Part shown: positions 1-9,080 of the stretch, piece by piece
Layout of the letters: each line of letters opens with the position of its first letter
How positions within the stretch are numbered: the first letter of the stretch is position 1
Origin: CAVRXQ01 sp963838845
GTDB taxonomy: Bacteria > Actinomycetota > Acidimicrobiia > Acidimicrobiales > Bog-793
Assembly: GCA_963838845.1 (NCBI GenBank)
Contig: CAWISR010000003.1
Location: 620,001 to 684,000, forward strand
Reading direction: 5' to 3'
DNA length: 64,000 nucleotides
Made by a program: the position numbers and the translations under genes
Notes under the pieces: generated by a model
Database searches by the model: none
Told to the model about the DNA's origin: nothing
Seen by the model: the letters and a program-made list of their open reading frames with translations, nothing else

Positions 1-541
1 GCGACTCCGTTAGGCCACCCTGTTGAGCGGGTGCAGAGACGGTGATCTTGAGTTTCTGCATGCCTTGGTCGCCCCCGCTTGGGCAGGAACCCAAGAATGT
101 CGGGGTCGTACCGCTCATGCCGTTCCAGTAGCCGGTGACGGTGATCGACACGGTGAGGTGCGTCGGAGGCGATGACAGAGGATCTGTGTAGGTTGGAGTC
201 GTAGTCGACGTGCAGGCCGTGTACGGGTCCGTCGTGCTGTTCGGAGGTTTGACGAGGAGTTCGGTGACGTCGCGGATTGTCGTCTCTTCGTTCGTCATCG
301 TCCGGTGCTGCGCGCTCGCCCGAGAGACGGCGCCGAGGCCGGCGACGACCGAGGCTGCCGCGATGCCGATGATCAAAATCGCGACGAGGACTTCGATGAG
401 GGTCAGCCCCGCGTCGGACGACGACGTGCATCCCGAAGCGTCCCTCGCTCGCCTGACCCCCTCCGACAGACCGTGGCTCGCAGACCGCCATGCGTGGCAC
501 GAGCGCGTTCGGCACTTTCTCCGGGTCGAGGACAGCGCCAT
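1..541 (-). CDS. Type IV minor prepilin (PilV-like), C-terminus cut by window edge
   Basis: The reading frame is open from an ATG at 541 to the left edge of the window (180 codons seen). About 46 residues in comes the class III prepilin signature AGLTLIEVLVAILIIG, with the conserved Glu at +5 of the mature protein and a hydrophobic helix. This fits a prepilin or pseudopilin processed by PilD-type peptidase and assembled in the pilus. A GGAG Shine-Dalgarno lies 5 bases before the ATG, which supports this start although the leader is long and basic. The downstream part is Thr/Ser-rich and polar. The gene follows pilT by 70 bp in the same direction, so it belongs to the pilus operon. The class (PilV, PilW or FimT) cannot be settled from the visible part. 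Confidence 0.72.
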   Translation of the reverse strand, partial: MALSSTRRKCRTRSCHAWRSASHGLSEGVRRARDASGCTSSSDAGLTLIEVLVAILIIGIAAASVVAGLGAVSRASAQHRTMTNEETTIRDVTELLVKPPNSTTDPYTACTSTTTPTYTDPLSSPPTHLTVSITVTGYWNGMSGTTPTFLGSCPSGGDQGMQKLKITVSAPAQQGGLTES

Positions 542-611
542 CGCGGCTCCATGGTCCGAACCCGCAGGTGCGGGTCCCACTTCCGAAGTATCCGAAAGTC
601 GTGCGGGCGGC

Positions 612-1682
612 CTAGGCCCGGGAGCGGGCAAGTTCCTTCGGGTAGATCGTGACCTCGAGCGCCGATTCGTACGAGATCGTTCCCGCATCGAGAAGGTCGA
701 TGAGGCTCATCTCGAGGGTTCGCATTCCCTCGCCGACCGAGGTCGTCATGACGTTGCGAAGCTGGTGCGTTTTGCCGTCGCGGATCAACGCCCGGCACGC
801 AAAGTTGGCGAGCAGGACCTCGAGCGCTGCCACCCTGCCTCCGTCGACGCGATTGACGAGTCGCTGAGCGACGACCGCGGCGAGCGAACCGGAAAGTTGC
901 ATCCTGATGAGGTCCTTCTTATCCGCCGGGAAGACATCGATGATCCGGTCGATCGCCTGCGGCGCGTCATGGGTGTGCAAGGTCGCGAACACGAGGTGAC
1001 CTGTCTCTGCCAAGGTGAGGGCGATCTGGATGGACTCAAGGTCGCGCATCTCGCCGATGAGGATGACGTCCGGGTCTTCACGGAGCGACGCACGAAGGGC
1101 ATGCGCGAACGTCGGCGTGTCGACGCCTACTTCGCGTTGGTCGACGACTGCGAGGTCGTGTTCGTGCAGGTATTCGATCGGGTCTTCGATCGTGACGACG
1201 TGCACCCTGCGCGTGTGGGTGATGTAGTCGATTAGTGCGGCCAGCGTGGTCGACTTCCCAGAACCTGTCGGTCCGGTGACGAGAACGAAGCCCCGCGGAA
1301 GGTTCGCAAGATCGAGGAGGCTTTTTGGGAGCCCGAGTTCTTCAACCGAGGGAATGCGCATCGGTATCATCCGCATCGCGAGGGCAGGGCTGCCGCGCTG
1401 GTTGAATGCGTTCGCCCGCATGCGCGCCCGATGACCCCAGGAGAACGAAAAATCGACGTCTTTGCGATGCTCGTAAATCCCTTGGAGCTCGGGATTCAGT
1501 AGCGAACGGATGACGCGCTCGATCTGTTCAGCCGAAAGCGCGTCTTCGCCGGGGACCTCGACGAGAGCTCCGTCGACGCGGAGCCTCGCTGGCGAACCCG
1601 CGCTAAGCAGCACGTCAGAGCCGCCCTTGTCCCATAGCGACTCGAGCCAGGCGTCAACCGAAGACGTATCGGAAGTAGTCAT
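612..1682 (-). CDS. pilT: PilT, pilus retraction ATPase
   Basis: This 356-residue protein is a hexameric secretion-type ATPase that powers pilus retraction at the cytoplasmic face of the inner membrane. Visible motifs are Walker A GPTGSGKSTT (about residues 137-146), the Asp box with TIEDPIEYLHEH, Walker B DVILIGEMRD and the His box ATLHT. It lacks the long N-terminus and the tetracysteine region seen in the PilB of this locus, and its length fits PilT rather than PilB. It sits 101 bp downstream of pilA and upstream of a minor prepilin. The identification as the PilT branch is strong; PilU-type use is not excluded. Confidence 0.95.
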   Translation of the reverse strand: MTTSDTSSVDAWLESLWDKGGSDVLLSAGSPARLRVDGALVEVPGEDALSAEQIERVIRSLLNPELQGIYEHRKDVDFSFSWGHRARMRANAFNQRGSPALAMRMIPMRIPSVEELGLPKSLLDLANLPRGFVLVTGPTGSGKSTTLAALIDYITHTRRVHVVTIEDPIEYLHEHDLAVVDQREVGVDTPTFAHALRASLREDPDVILIGEMRDLESIQIALTLAETGHLVFATLHTHDAPQAIDRIIDVFPADKKDLIRMQLSGSLAAVVAQRLVNRVDGGRVAALEVLLANFACRALIRDGKTHQLRNVMTTSVGEGMRTLEMSLIDLLDAGTISYESALEVTIYPKELARSRA

Positions 1683-1720
1683 TCAGATTTTTCCAGTCAC
1701 TCGCCGTCTTTGATTAGTGC

Positions 1721-1760
1721 CACGGCCCCAGGTTCAGCGCTTGGCGAACCTGGGGCCGTG
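1721..1760 (-). terminator. Strong hairpin after pilA
   Basis: There is a perfect 15-bp inverted repeat (CACGGCCCCAGGTTC and its complement) around a 10-base loop. It lies between the pilA stop and the pilT start, with no long U-tract after it. It could be a partial terminator or an mRNA 3'-end stabiliser that lets pilin be made in excess over pilT. Confidence 0.7.
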
Positions 1761-1783
1761 TCAACCGAACGCAGAGCCTGCGG

Positions 1784-2290
1784 TTAGGCGCCTGCGCAGA
1801 TGTTCAGGTTGTGAATCGTGCTTCCCGTGCCGCCCGTTCCCCACGTGAACGTGTCGTAAGCCTCTCCGTTACCAGTAGCGGTGTAGCCCATCGACTTGAA
1901 CGCCGGGTCCTTCGAGTTCAACTTCACCCACACCTGTCCGACTTTGCCGGTGGTCTGGGGAAGCTGGACGGTGTAGTAGCTCGTGTTCTTCGGGAAGACG
2001 TGCAGGTACGGACCGCCGGACGCAGGCAACTCGAGGGCGCCCGTCGTTGCCGGACTCGCTCCGCTGTTCGCTGCTTGGAACGCCGCGACCGCGCTCTCGA
2101 CGGACTTCGCGTCCGTGTTGCACGCGGCGACCGCGCTCTGGCTCGTGAAGGCTCCGACCGCGAACGCGACGATCGCGGCGAGGATACCCAGGATCAGAAC
2201 GACGATCAGGAGTTCGATAAGGGTGAAACCCTCCTCTTCCTGCGCGTCGTCGGCTTTTGTTCGGTGCAGCTTCATAAACGCTTTCTTCAC
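1784..2290 (-). CDS. pilA: PilA-like major type IV pilin
   Basis: This prepilin has a short charged leader ending in EEEG, then FTLIELLIVVLILGILAAI, the canonical cleavage site with Glu5 and the N-terminal polymerisation helix. The globular part carries one Cys near the helix (AACNTD) and one near the end (NICAGA), placed to form the usual pilin disulfide. I choose a GTG start at 2290 because CAAGGGGGC stands 9 bases ahead. The same CAAGGGGGC precedes the second pilin near 37.86 kb. An ATG at 2275 is the alternative. The gene lies between pilC and pilT, with a strong hairpin after it. It is paralogous to the pilin at 37364-37855. Confidence 0.9.
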   Translation of the reverse strand: MKKAFMKLHRTKADDAQEEEGFTLIELLIVVLILGILAAIVAFAVGAFTSQSAVAACNTDAKSVESAVAAFQAANSGASPATTGALELPASGGPYLHVFPKNTSYYTVQLPQTTGKVGQVWVKLNSKDPAFKSMGYTATGNGEAYDTFTWGTGGTGSTIHNLNICAGA

Positions 2291-2613
2291 GGCGGTTAGC
2301 CCCCTTGTAGATGTGTCATCCAACACACCTCTAACGGCGCCAGACGCGCCGATCATTAGGACCAGAACCACGAATTTTGGTGGAAGTAATCGGCGTCGCA
2401 GAGTGAGCGAATCGGCTTCCTTGACAGAACGTGAACTACCCGGTCACGGCCGCAGGGCGAGAGAACTTCGAAGCGAACTGGAGCGCTTGATTGACCAATG
2501 TCACACTCAGTGGTCTAGGCGCATACGGCCTGCCGCGGGCAGAACGGCATCCCTCTGCGAGCAAACGGCATATATCTGCAACTTCAGCCACCCCGCGTCT
2601 TCGACGGCGCGGA
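2291..2613. other. pilC-pilA intergenic region
   Basis: These 323 bases contain no credible gene. The region must carry the pilA leader and probably a separate pilA promoter. I see the GGGGG ribosome site at its left end but no convincing -10/-35 pair and no sigma-54 signature. Confidence 0.5.
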
Positions 2614-3831
2614 CTATTGGGAGCTGACGTTGACCTGGCGGTAAATCCCATACATCGCCGAGATGAGAGCGATCGCGACGAACCCGACGACAACACCCAT
2701 GATGACGATGATGATCGGCTCGAACAGGCTCGTGAACTTCTTCAGCTTGAAGTCGAGCTCTCGCTCGTAGTAATCCGCGGCGACTTGCAGCTGGTCCTCG
2801 AGGGTACCGGTGACCTCTCCGACGCGGATCATCTGGCGAGCGGCCAAGGGGAAGATGCCAGAGCTCTCCACCGGCTCCGCGAGACCGCGCCCTTCGATCA
2901 TTTCGGCCCGAACGTGCTCGAGGCCTTTCTTGAAAACGTCGTTCGAGACTGACTGCGCGGTGACTTCCATCGCGTCGGGAAGGGGAACTCCGGTCTCCGA
3001 CATCGAGGAAAGGATGCGACAGATGCGCTCGACGAGGATATGGACGACGAGGTCACCGGCGACCGGGATCTTCAAGATGACCGAGTCGAGCCACGCGCGG
3101 CCCCGTTTCGAGCGGTACGTCGCGATGGCGGCGATGATGAGCGCCACGATCGCACCGAAAAGCACCAAATAGTGACCCGAGACGAAATTCGTCATCGCGA
3201 GAAGCATTCGGGTGACGAGCGGCAGCTTGGCGTTGAGTTGGGAGAAGAAGGTCTTGAATTTTGGTAGGACGAATGTGGCGAGCACGATGACGACGACGAT
3301 CGCCATACAGAGCACGACCATCGGATAAATCAGCGCGCTCGTGATCTTCTTCCGCGCCTCGAGGTCGCGCTCCATGTATTCGGCGAGTTGAACGAGAACC
3401 GAGTCCAGGTTGCCGGAGAGCTCGGCGGACTCGAGCATGCCGACGAAGTAGAGGGGGAATGCCTCGGGGTGTGCCCGGGCGGTTCGAGCGAACGACTCGC
3501 CGGCTTGCAGCGCGGTGCTCATCTCGGAGAGCGTCTTTTTGAAGAGCTTGTCGGAAGTGTCGCCTTCGATGATCTCGAGCGCGTCGATGATCGGGATCCC
3601 TGAGCGGATGAACACCCCGAGCTGGCGCGAGAAGGCCATGACGAGCTGGGTCTTGACCTTCTTCCGGGTGATCTCGAAATCGAGCAGGGTCTTCCTCTGC
3701 TCGACCGCGACAGGTTGAAGACCGAGGCCCGACACTTCGAGTCGGGCGATGCCAGCGCTCGAAGCCGAGAGCATCCCCGAAACGGTGTTACCGAGCTTGT
3801 CGATCGCCGTGTACTTGTACTTGTTAGACAT
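2614..3831 (-). CDS. pilC: PilC, inner-membrane platform protein
   Basis: This 405-residue member of the GspF/PilC family is the membrane platform that couples the PilB/PilT motors to pilin. It has two T2SSF repeats, each with a cytoplasmic helical bundle. The first contains SRQLGVFIRSGIPIIDAL and the second VERICRILSSMSETGVPLPDAM. Membrane segments lie at about residues 168-192, 220-240 and 375-397. The length is typical of the family. It starts 10 bp after the pilB stop codon, so the two are almost certainly cotranscribed. Confidence 0.95.
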   Translation of the reverse strand: MSNKYKYTAIDKLGNTVSGMLSASSAGIARLEVSGLGLQPVAVEQRKTLLDFEITRKKVKTQLVMAFSRQLGVFIRSGIPIIDALEIIEGDTSDKLFKKTLSEMSTALQAGESFARTARAHPEAFPLYFVGMLESAELSGNLDSVLVQLAEYMERDLEARKKITSALIYPMVVLCMAIVVVIVLATFVLPKFKTFFSQLNAKLPLVTRMLLAMTNFVSGHYLVLFGAIVALIIAAIATYRSKRGRAWLDSVILKIPVAGDLVVHILVERICRILSSMSETGVPLPDAMEVTAQSVSNDVFKKGLEHVRAEMIEGRGLAEPVESSGIFPLAARQMIRVGEVTGTLEDQLQVAADYYERELDFKLKKFTSLFEPIIIVIMGVVVGFVAIALISAMYGIYRQVNVSSQ

Positions 3832-3841
3832 CCCGAGTCCT

Positions 3842-5728
3842 TTACAGCGTGTAGATGCTTCGCATCACCTCGGCGATCGTCGTCACGTCTTGCGCGACGA
3901 GGTCGATCGCCTGCTGGCGGAGCGAGCGCATCCCTTCTTGTTTCGCGGCCTTTCTGAACTGGTCGTCGGTCCCGTTTCCGATGATCAGCCGCTTGATTGC
4001 TGGCGTCACCGTCAGCAGTTCGTAGACGCCGATGCGCTCTTGGTATCCGGTCTGCGCACAGAAGTTGCAGCCAGATCCGCGCAAGAAGACGGTCTTTTCG
4101 GGCCCGTCGGATTCTTCGTAGAAAACGAGCTCCTCTGGGGTCGGGCGGTACGGCGTCTTGCAGGCCGGGCACGTCCGGCGGACGAGCCGCTGGCTGACGA
4201 CGCCGATCATCGACGCGGCGACGAGGAATGGCTCGACGCCCATGTCATAGAAGCGGAGCAGTGCGGTGACCGCATCGGTAGCGTGCAGCGAGGAGAGCAC
4301 CAAGTGACCGGTCATCGCTGATTGCACAGCGATGCGCGCCGTTTCGACATCGCGGACCTCTCCGACGAGGATGACGTCGGGGTCCTGTCTGAGGATCGAC
4401 TTCAGGCCCGTGGCGAAGGTGAGGCCCGCCTGTTCGTTCGTCTGGATCTGGTTCATCGAGGAGAAGACGTATTCGACCGGGTCCTCGATCGTCATGATGT
4501 TGCGCGACGACTCGTTGAGCTCGTTCAAACTCGCGTAGAGGGTCGTGGTCTTACCGCTCCCTGTCGGGCCGGCGCAGACGATCATGCCGAACGGCACCCT
4601 GATGACCTCTGCGTACTGGCTCAGGAGGTTATGTGGCATGCCGAGGCGCGACAGCGTGAGGACCGACTTCGACTTGTCGAGGATCCGCAAGACACACGTC
4701 TCGCCAAAGATCGTCGATATCGTTGAGACGCGGACGTCGACTCCGCGGTTGTCGATGTTCGCTGTGAACTGGCCGTCTTGCGGCCGGCGCTTCTCGACGA
4801 TGTTCATGTCCGCCATGATCTTGATGCGGTTGACGAGACCGATACCCATTGCGGGCGGCAGCGCCAGCATGTCTTTCATGACGCCGTCGATCCGGTAGCG
4901 GACGCGCATCCCGTCTTCCTGGGGCTCGAGGTGGACGTCCGACGCACGGTCACGGAGGGCTTGGGTGAGGATCCTGTTCACGACGCGCACGACCGGTGCG
5001 TCGTCGGCGATCGTTTCGACCTCAGGCGTCTCTGGGGCACGACGGCTGGTTTCGATCGTTTCGAAGACCTCGACGAGCGAGGAGACGTCTCCGAGTGCGA
5101 CGTAGTTCGCGTCGATCGCCTGGCGAACGTCGCTGAGCGGCACGAGCATCATGTGGATCGACTTTTGCGTCGTCTCTGCGAGCAGGTGCTCGAGGGCGTC
5201 GCTCGGCTCGGCGACGGCGACGAAGAGGTCGTCCCCGCTCAGCGTCACCGGCAAGGCGAGCTGCTCGCGGGCGACCGCGTCCGGCACAAGGGCCAGCGCC
5301 TCTGGCTGGGGCGCCTGGGTGCGCAGGTCGCACTCGGGCATGTCGAACTTCCAGGCGAGCACCTCGGCGAGCGCGCGCTCACGGACGACGCCCATATCGA
5401 CGAGGATCTCGCCGAGTCGTCCGCCGACCTCTCGCTGGCGGGCGAGACCCTGGTCGATCTGCGCCTCATTCGCGAGTCCGCGTTCCAAAAGAAGCTCACC
5501 GATGCGGACAGTCGTCTTTTCGACCGTGTCGTTGAGGGTCAGCGTCGATACGCCGCTCGCGTGTGTCGACCGTGCTTCGGAGTGCGAGCTGGGTGGCGGA
5601 GCCGAGAGTACGTTGCCGAAGTCGTCGAGTGTCGTTTCCGCGATACCGCCGGCCGAAGGGTGTGAAGCGCGCTTTTGCTCGCGTTGGCTCCCCGCTTGTG
5701 CCCCCTGCTTGCCGCGGCGGAACTTCAT
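3842..5728 (-). CDS. pilB: PilB, pilus extension ATPase with MshEN-type c-di-GMP domain
   Basis: This 628-residue GspE/PilB-family ATPase drives pilus assembly. After a basic, Ser-rich N-terminus comes a tandem MshEN motif: RIGELL..RG......L....RQ, a 5-residue gap, then RLGEIL..MG......L. This pattern is known to bind c-di-GMP in the family. Walker A GPTGSGKTTT lies near residue 386, followed by TIEDPVEY, DVILVGEVRD and the His box SSLHATD. A tetracysteine zinc site (TCPAC ... GCNFC) near the C-terminus separates it from PilT. An AGAGG ribosome site precedes the ATG. It is the first gene of the pilus operon, after 274 bp of noncoding DNA. Confidence 0.95.
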   Translation of the reverse strand: MKFRRGKQGAQAGSQREQKRASHPSAGGIAETTLDDFGNVLSAPPPSSHSEARSTHASGVSTLTLNDTVEKTTVRIGELLLERGLANEAQIDQGLARQREVGGRLGEILVDMGVVRERALAEVLAWKFDMPECDLRTQAPQPEALALVPDAVAREQLALPVTLSGDDLFVAVAEPSDALEHLLAETTQKSIHMMLVPLSDVRQAIDANYVALGDVSSLVEVFETIETSRRAPETPEVETIADDAPVVRVVNRILTQALRDRASDVHLEPQEDGMRVRYRIDGVMKDMLALPPAMGIGLVNRIKIMADMNIVEKRRPQDGQFTANIDNRGVDVRVSTISTIFGETCVLRILDKSKSVLTLSRLGMPHNLLSQYAEVIRVPFGMIVCAGPTGSGKTTTLYASLNELNESSRNIMTIEDPVEYVFSSMNQIQTNEQAGLTFATGLKSILRQDPDVILVGEVRDVETARIAVQSAMTGHLVLSSLHATDAVTALLRFYDMGVEPFLVAASMIGVVSQRLVRRTCPACKTPYRPTPEELVFYEESDGPEKTVFLRGSGCNFCAQTGYQERIGVYELLTVTPAIKRLIIGNGTDDQFRKAAKQEGMRSLRQQAIDLVAQDVTTIAEVMRSIYTL

Positions 5729-6002
5729 GGCAATCCTCTCGCGCCGATACCCCGTTCCCGACGCGCTACCTGCGCCGAGAGATCCGGACCGACTTCTCTT
5801 CTTCGCGATACGACCAATTCGCGCGAGCGATTTAGTCTCTTTTTGGCACGAATTGACGACAGTTCCTCTTTGTCGCGGCGCAGCGGTGGCAACGAGAAGC
5901 GCGAATCGCCTAATGACGGGCCGGCCGTTGAACGTTGAGCGGCGAGCGACGCGAAAAGCCTGCGAATGCAGGTCGCGGCGTCGGCGGGCACCTCGATGCC
6001 GC

Positions 6003-7366
6003 CTATTCGGCGGAGCGCTCGGAGTTCCCGATTTCGGCGGCGGTGCCGTTCGGCCCGGATTCTCGCTTCGCCTGCGCTGTTCGTTTTGGGGAATCGCCGG
6101 CGCCGTCTCGGGAGGCCGGTTCGGCGTCCCCTGGCAGCTCCGAGAGATCGGTGCCCTTCGTCTCGGGCACGAACCACCAAAGGAGCGGCACGGCCACGGG
6201 GAGCAGGAACGCGAGCGTGCTCACCGCGCCTCCGACGCTTCCGATCAGCCCGCCGCGTTCGCCGAGCACGCTGGCGAGTGCCGGTCCAGTGAGTTCGCCC
6301 GTGTTCGCGAAGCCGTTTCCCACCACGGCCGAAGCCTGGGCGCGCATGCGAGTCGGGAAGGACTCCGCAGACAGCGCCGAAAGGGCTGGTCCGACCCCGA
6401 GGCCGAAGAACACGGCGGTGAGCAACAACGCGAAGTTCGCCGGTTTCGACCCGGTCTGGAAGAGACTGAAGCCGGCGGCAAACGCCGCGAGCAGGAACAC
6501 CGACGCGACCGGGCGGCGCCCGAAGCGGTCGATGAGCCGGCCGCAGACGTAATAGCCGCTCGTCCCGAGCCCGAACGCAACCCCGAGGAAGAGCGCGACG
6601 AGTCCGGTCGAAAAGTGCCGCTCGTGCTCGGCGTAGTACACCCACAACCCGGCGCCGGCGGTGATTGGCACCTTGACGAGGAACGAGACGACGCCGAGGC
6701 CGAGCACCCGTCGCCGCCAAGGGGGCTCGAAAACCGCCCGCACTGGCTCGCGCTTTGGCAGGCGACCCCGGGCCCGCTCAGCCTCGAAGGTTGCCGTCTC
6801 TTTCATGTAGCGGCGGGCGAACCCGATCACGAGCGCAGGGACCACTCCGATCAGGTAGAAGGAGCGCCAGCCGAGGGGCGTGTGGAGCAAACCTGCACCG
6901 AGGAGTCCCGCTGCCGCGACGACACTGACCGCTTGGGCGACGAGCAGGCCGCCGAGCGCGCGCCCCGCGTCGCGCGAGGGAACTCCTCGAGCACGACGAT
7001 CACCGCCAGTGCGTACTCGGTCCCGGCGAAGACCTGGCTGAAGAACTGGAAGAGGGCGAACATCCAGACGCTCTGTGACGTGGCGGTGCAACCCGTGAAT
7101 GCCGCGTAACCGAAGAGCGAGATGAGCAGGAGCGGCCGCCTGCCGATCCGGTCGGCGAGACGGATCAGTAAGAAGGCGACGAACTGGCCGGCACCGATCG
7201 GGATGTTGGCGAGGCCGATTGTCCCGAGGCGCACGTGGAACGCGTGCTGGAGCTGGGGGAGCAGGAGCGCCCGGAGCTCGCCGTCGAAGCCGTTGAAGAA
7301 TGCGGCTGGGACGAGCAAGACGAACAGGATGCGGAGGTATCGCTGCGAGCGCGCTCCGTCGTCCAC
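6003..7366 (-). pseudogene. MFS transporter split by one frameshift
   Basis: Two overlapping frames encode the halves of one major facilitator protein of about 450 residues. The N-terminal part (from ATG 7366) contains the MFS loop signature ADRIGRRPLL between helices 2 and 3. The C-terminal part, ending at 6003, contains the matching GRLIDRFGRRPV, then several helices and a charged tail. The frames join cleanly at EEFPR/DAGRALGG near 6973, where a CG-dinucleotide repeat holds two bases too many (or one too few). The substrate is unknown; the sequence resembles the metabolite:H+ symporter/sugar porter branch. It is either an inactivated gene or a sequencing error. Confidence 0.8.
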
Positions 7367-7427
7367 CGCGCCTCGACGCTACTTACGCGACGGGAATGAC
7401 GAACGGAGACCGGGCCCAGACATGGCA

Positions 7428-7690
7428 TGGTCCCGGGTAGCCGTTCGGCCGGAGCCGTCCGTACTTCCCGGGACCACTGCCTGGCGACAGGCGCCTTGCC
7501 GTTTGCCTTGCGGCACTCGGCCGGCAGGCCGCCTCTCGACGGCCCCGCGACGTCGGCGCCCTCCCGAAGGGGGTCCGTGCCCCGCGTCCTGCCTACCTCC
7601 TCGGCTCCGTTGTCCCCCGTTTTCGGGTCTCCCGTCCACCCTTGCGGGAGGGTCGTTCAACCCGTCCGTATGAGCCATCTCGGCCTTGGT
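7428..7690 (-). ncRNA. Probable large structured RNA
   Basis: The 532-bp gap between the MFS gene and marR holds no credible protein. Its minus strand shows dense RNA-like structure: a hairpin capped by a GCAA tetraloop (CCC-GCAA-GGG) near 7643, a cUUCGg tetraloop with a bulged stem near 7567, another GCC-GCAA-GGC near 7510, and a 10-bp closing stem TGGTCCCGGG/CCCGGGACCA at 7478-7430. Purine-rich joining segments lie between them. A TTGACC/CACGAT promoter-like pair lies upstream, near 7724-7697. The size and composition recall the actinobacterial raiA-type motif, but I cannot confirm a family. Ends are approximate. Confidence 0.5.
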
Positions 7691-7898
7691 GCGAGCATCG
7701 TGCTCCGGCCGCGAAACGAGGTCAAGAGATTTCGCGAGATCCACTACTTATATACAGAGAATCTTTTCCGTACCCAACTGTTCCCCACACGATCCCCAGG
7801 CAACGAACAAGATCGTCCACAGTGGACGCGCCGCACCCGTGTCGAGGTCGGCTGCTGTAGTCAATCGCCTCGCGTTATCGGGTGTCGCGGCGAGGCAC

Positions 7899-8396
7899 TC
7901 AATCCGCCGCAGCGGTGTCCTCGAGGCCGAGGTGTTCGACGACGCGGGCACCGACCCGAGCGAAGCAGTCGAGCTCTTCGGGGCTCAACAGATCGACGAA
8001 GTGCCTGCGGACGGAGCGGACGTGTAAGGGCGCGGACTTTTCGAGCACCGAACGCCCGTGACCCGTGAGGGTGACCGTCGCACCGCGCCCGTCCTCGGCA
8101 CAGGGCTCGCGCCGGACGAGACCGCGGGCCTCCATCCGGCCGAGGTGGTGGGCAAGCCGGCTTGTTGACCACAAAAGCCGCGTCGCGAGGTCGCCGATGC
8201 GCCAGCGCGCGTCGTCCCGCTCGGTGAGTGTCGAGAGCACGTCGTAGTCGGGCTCCGAAAGCCGGGAGTCCCGGTCAAGGTCGCGGGCGAGCTGGAGGTC
8301 GAGCAGCTGGCCCATCCGCCGGTAGGCGCGCCATGCCCGCTGCTCGTGGGGGGTGAGCCATCGCGTCGAGGAGGTTGTTGACGTGTCAGGAACCAT
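7899..8396 (-). CDS. MarR-family transcriptional regulator
   Basis: This 165-residue winged-helix repressor has the MarR arrangement. An N-terminal dimer helix (RAWRAYRRMGQLLDLQL) is followed by helix-turn-helix LATRLLWSTSRLAHHLGRME, the wing with GRGATVTLTGHG, and C-terminal dimer helices. The ligand is unknown. It is divergent from the yczE-like membrane gene, and an 18-bp palindrome lies in the short gap. That is the expected arrangement for an autoregulator that also controls its neighbour. It ends about 210 bp from the proposed structured RNA. Confidence 0.9.
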   Translation of the reverse strand: MVPDTSTTSSTRWLTPHEQRAWRAYRRMGQLLDLQLARDLDRDSRLSEPDYDVLSTLTERDDARWRIGDLATRLLWSTSRLAHHLGRMEARGLVRREPCAEDGRGATVTLTGHGRSVLEKSAPLHVRSVRRHFVDLLSPEELDCFARVGARVVEHLGLEDTAAAD

Positions 8397-8406
8397 GCCT
8401 CTACGA

Positions 8407-8424
8407 TAGCTGATGTGTCAGCTA
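8407..8424. promoter_or_regulatory. Palindromic MarR operator
   Basis: TAGCTGA-TGTG-TCAGCTA is a perfect 7-bp inverted repeat in the marR/yczE gap. It covers the annotated GTG start of the yczE-like gene at 8415. A second, shorter TGACGTGTCA palindrome lies just inside marR at about 8379-8388. Confidence 0.7.
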
Positions 8425-9080
8425 AACGGACGGATGCGATCACCGTCGTGATCCCGCCGGGCGGCGCGGTGGGCACGAGCCACCTGCTCTGGCGTTTCGT
8501 GCGCCTTTACGTCGGTCTCGCCGGATTCGGGCTCAGCCTGGCGCTGATGGTCCGCGCGCGCCTCGGGCTCGGGCCCTGGGACGTCCTTCACCAAGGCCTT
8601 GCGAGGCACCTGGGACTGCAGATCGGTTGGGTTGTCGTCGTCGTGAGCACAGCGGTCCTTCTCTTGTGGATCCCGCTTCGCCTTCGTCCGGGCCTCGGGA
8701 CGGTGAGCAATGTGGTCCTCGTCGGCGTGTTCGCCAACGTGTTCTTAGACCAGCTGCGCCCGCCTTCCGGTCTCGCGGTGCGTTCGCTGTGGCTGATCCT
8801 GGGGATCTCGCTGAATGCGATTGCGACTGCGCTCTACATCGGCGCCCGACTCGGACCCGGTGCCCGCGACGGGCTCATGGTCGGGATCGCCGAACGCGGC
8901 GATTCGATCCGTGTCGTGCGCACCGTAATCGAACTCACCGTATTGGCGATCGGGTTCGCGCTTGGCGGCACCGTCGGCGTGGGCACGGTCGCCTACGCGA
9001 TCGTGATCGGCCCGCTCGTCCATCGATTGCTGCCGGTATTCGGATATCCCGCGAAGGAGAAGGCGGTGGTCGAAAAATGA
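8415..9080 (+). CDS. YczE/YitT-family integral membrane protein
   Basis: This is an approximately 221-residue protein with five or six hydrophobic segments. It resembles the YczE/YyaS/YitT group (COG2364): LWRFVRLYVGLAGFGLSLALMVRARLG followed by GPWDVLHQGLA, then internal repeats with GARLGPGARDGLM. The molecular role of the family is not established. The GTG at 8415 sits inside the palindromic operator, so either the mRNA is leaderless or the real start is the in-frame GTG at 8448. It overlaps the next gene by ATGA and forms a two-gene operon under the divergent MarR. Confidence 0.8.
   Translation: MSAKRTDAITVVIPPGGAVGTSHLLWRFVRLYVGLAGFGLSLALMVRARLGLGPWDVLHQGLARHLGLQIGWVVVVVSTAVLLLWIPLRLRPGLGTVSNVVLVGVFANVFLDQLRPPSGLAVRSLWLILGISLNAIATALYIGARLGPGARDGLMVGIAERGDSIRVVRTVIELTVLAIGFALGGTVGVGTVAYAIVIGPLVHRLLPVFGYPAKEKAVVEK

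Noticed and set aside
210..1235. 341-codon plus-strand frame
   Set aside because: Antisense shadow of pilT and the prepilin; composition is Asp/Arg-rich and no family is visible.
4778..5665. 295-codon plus-strand frame
   Set aside because: Mirror frame of pilB; Asp/Val/Arg-rich with no motifs.
5151..7109. 652-codon plus-strand frame
   Set aside because: It is antisense to pilB and the MFS gene, is Arg/Ser/Pro-rich, and has no domain or ribosome site. High-GC third positions keep such mirror frames open.
7427..8068. 213-codon plus frame through the MFS-marR gap
   Set aside because: It runs antisense into marR and through the hairpins of the proposed RNA, and has low-complexity composition.
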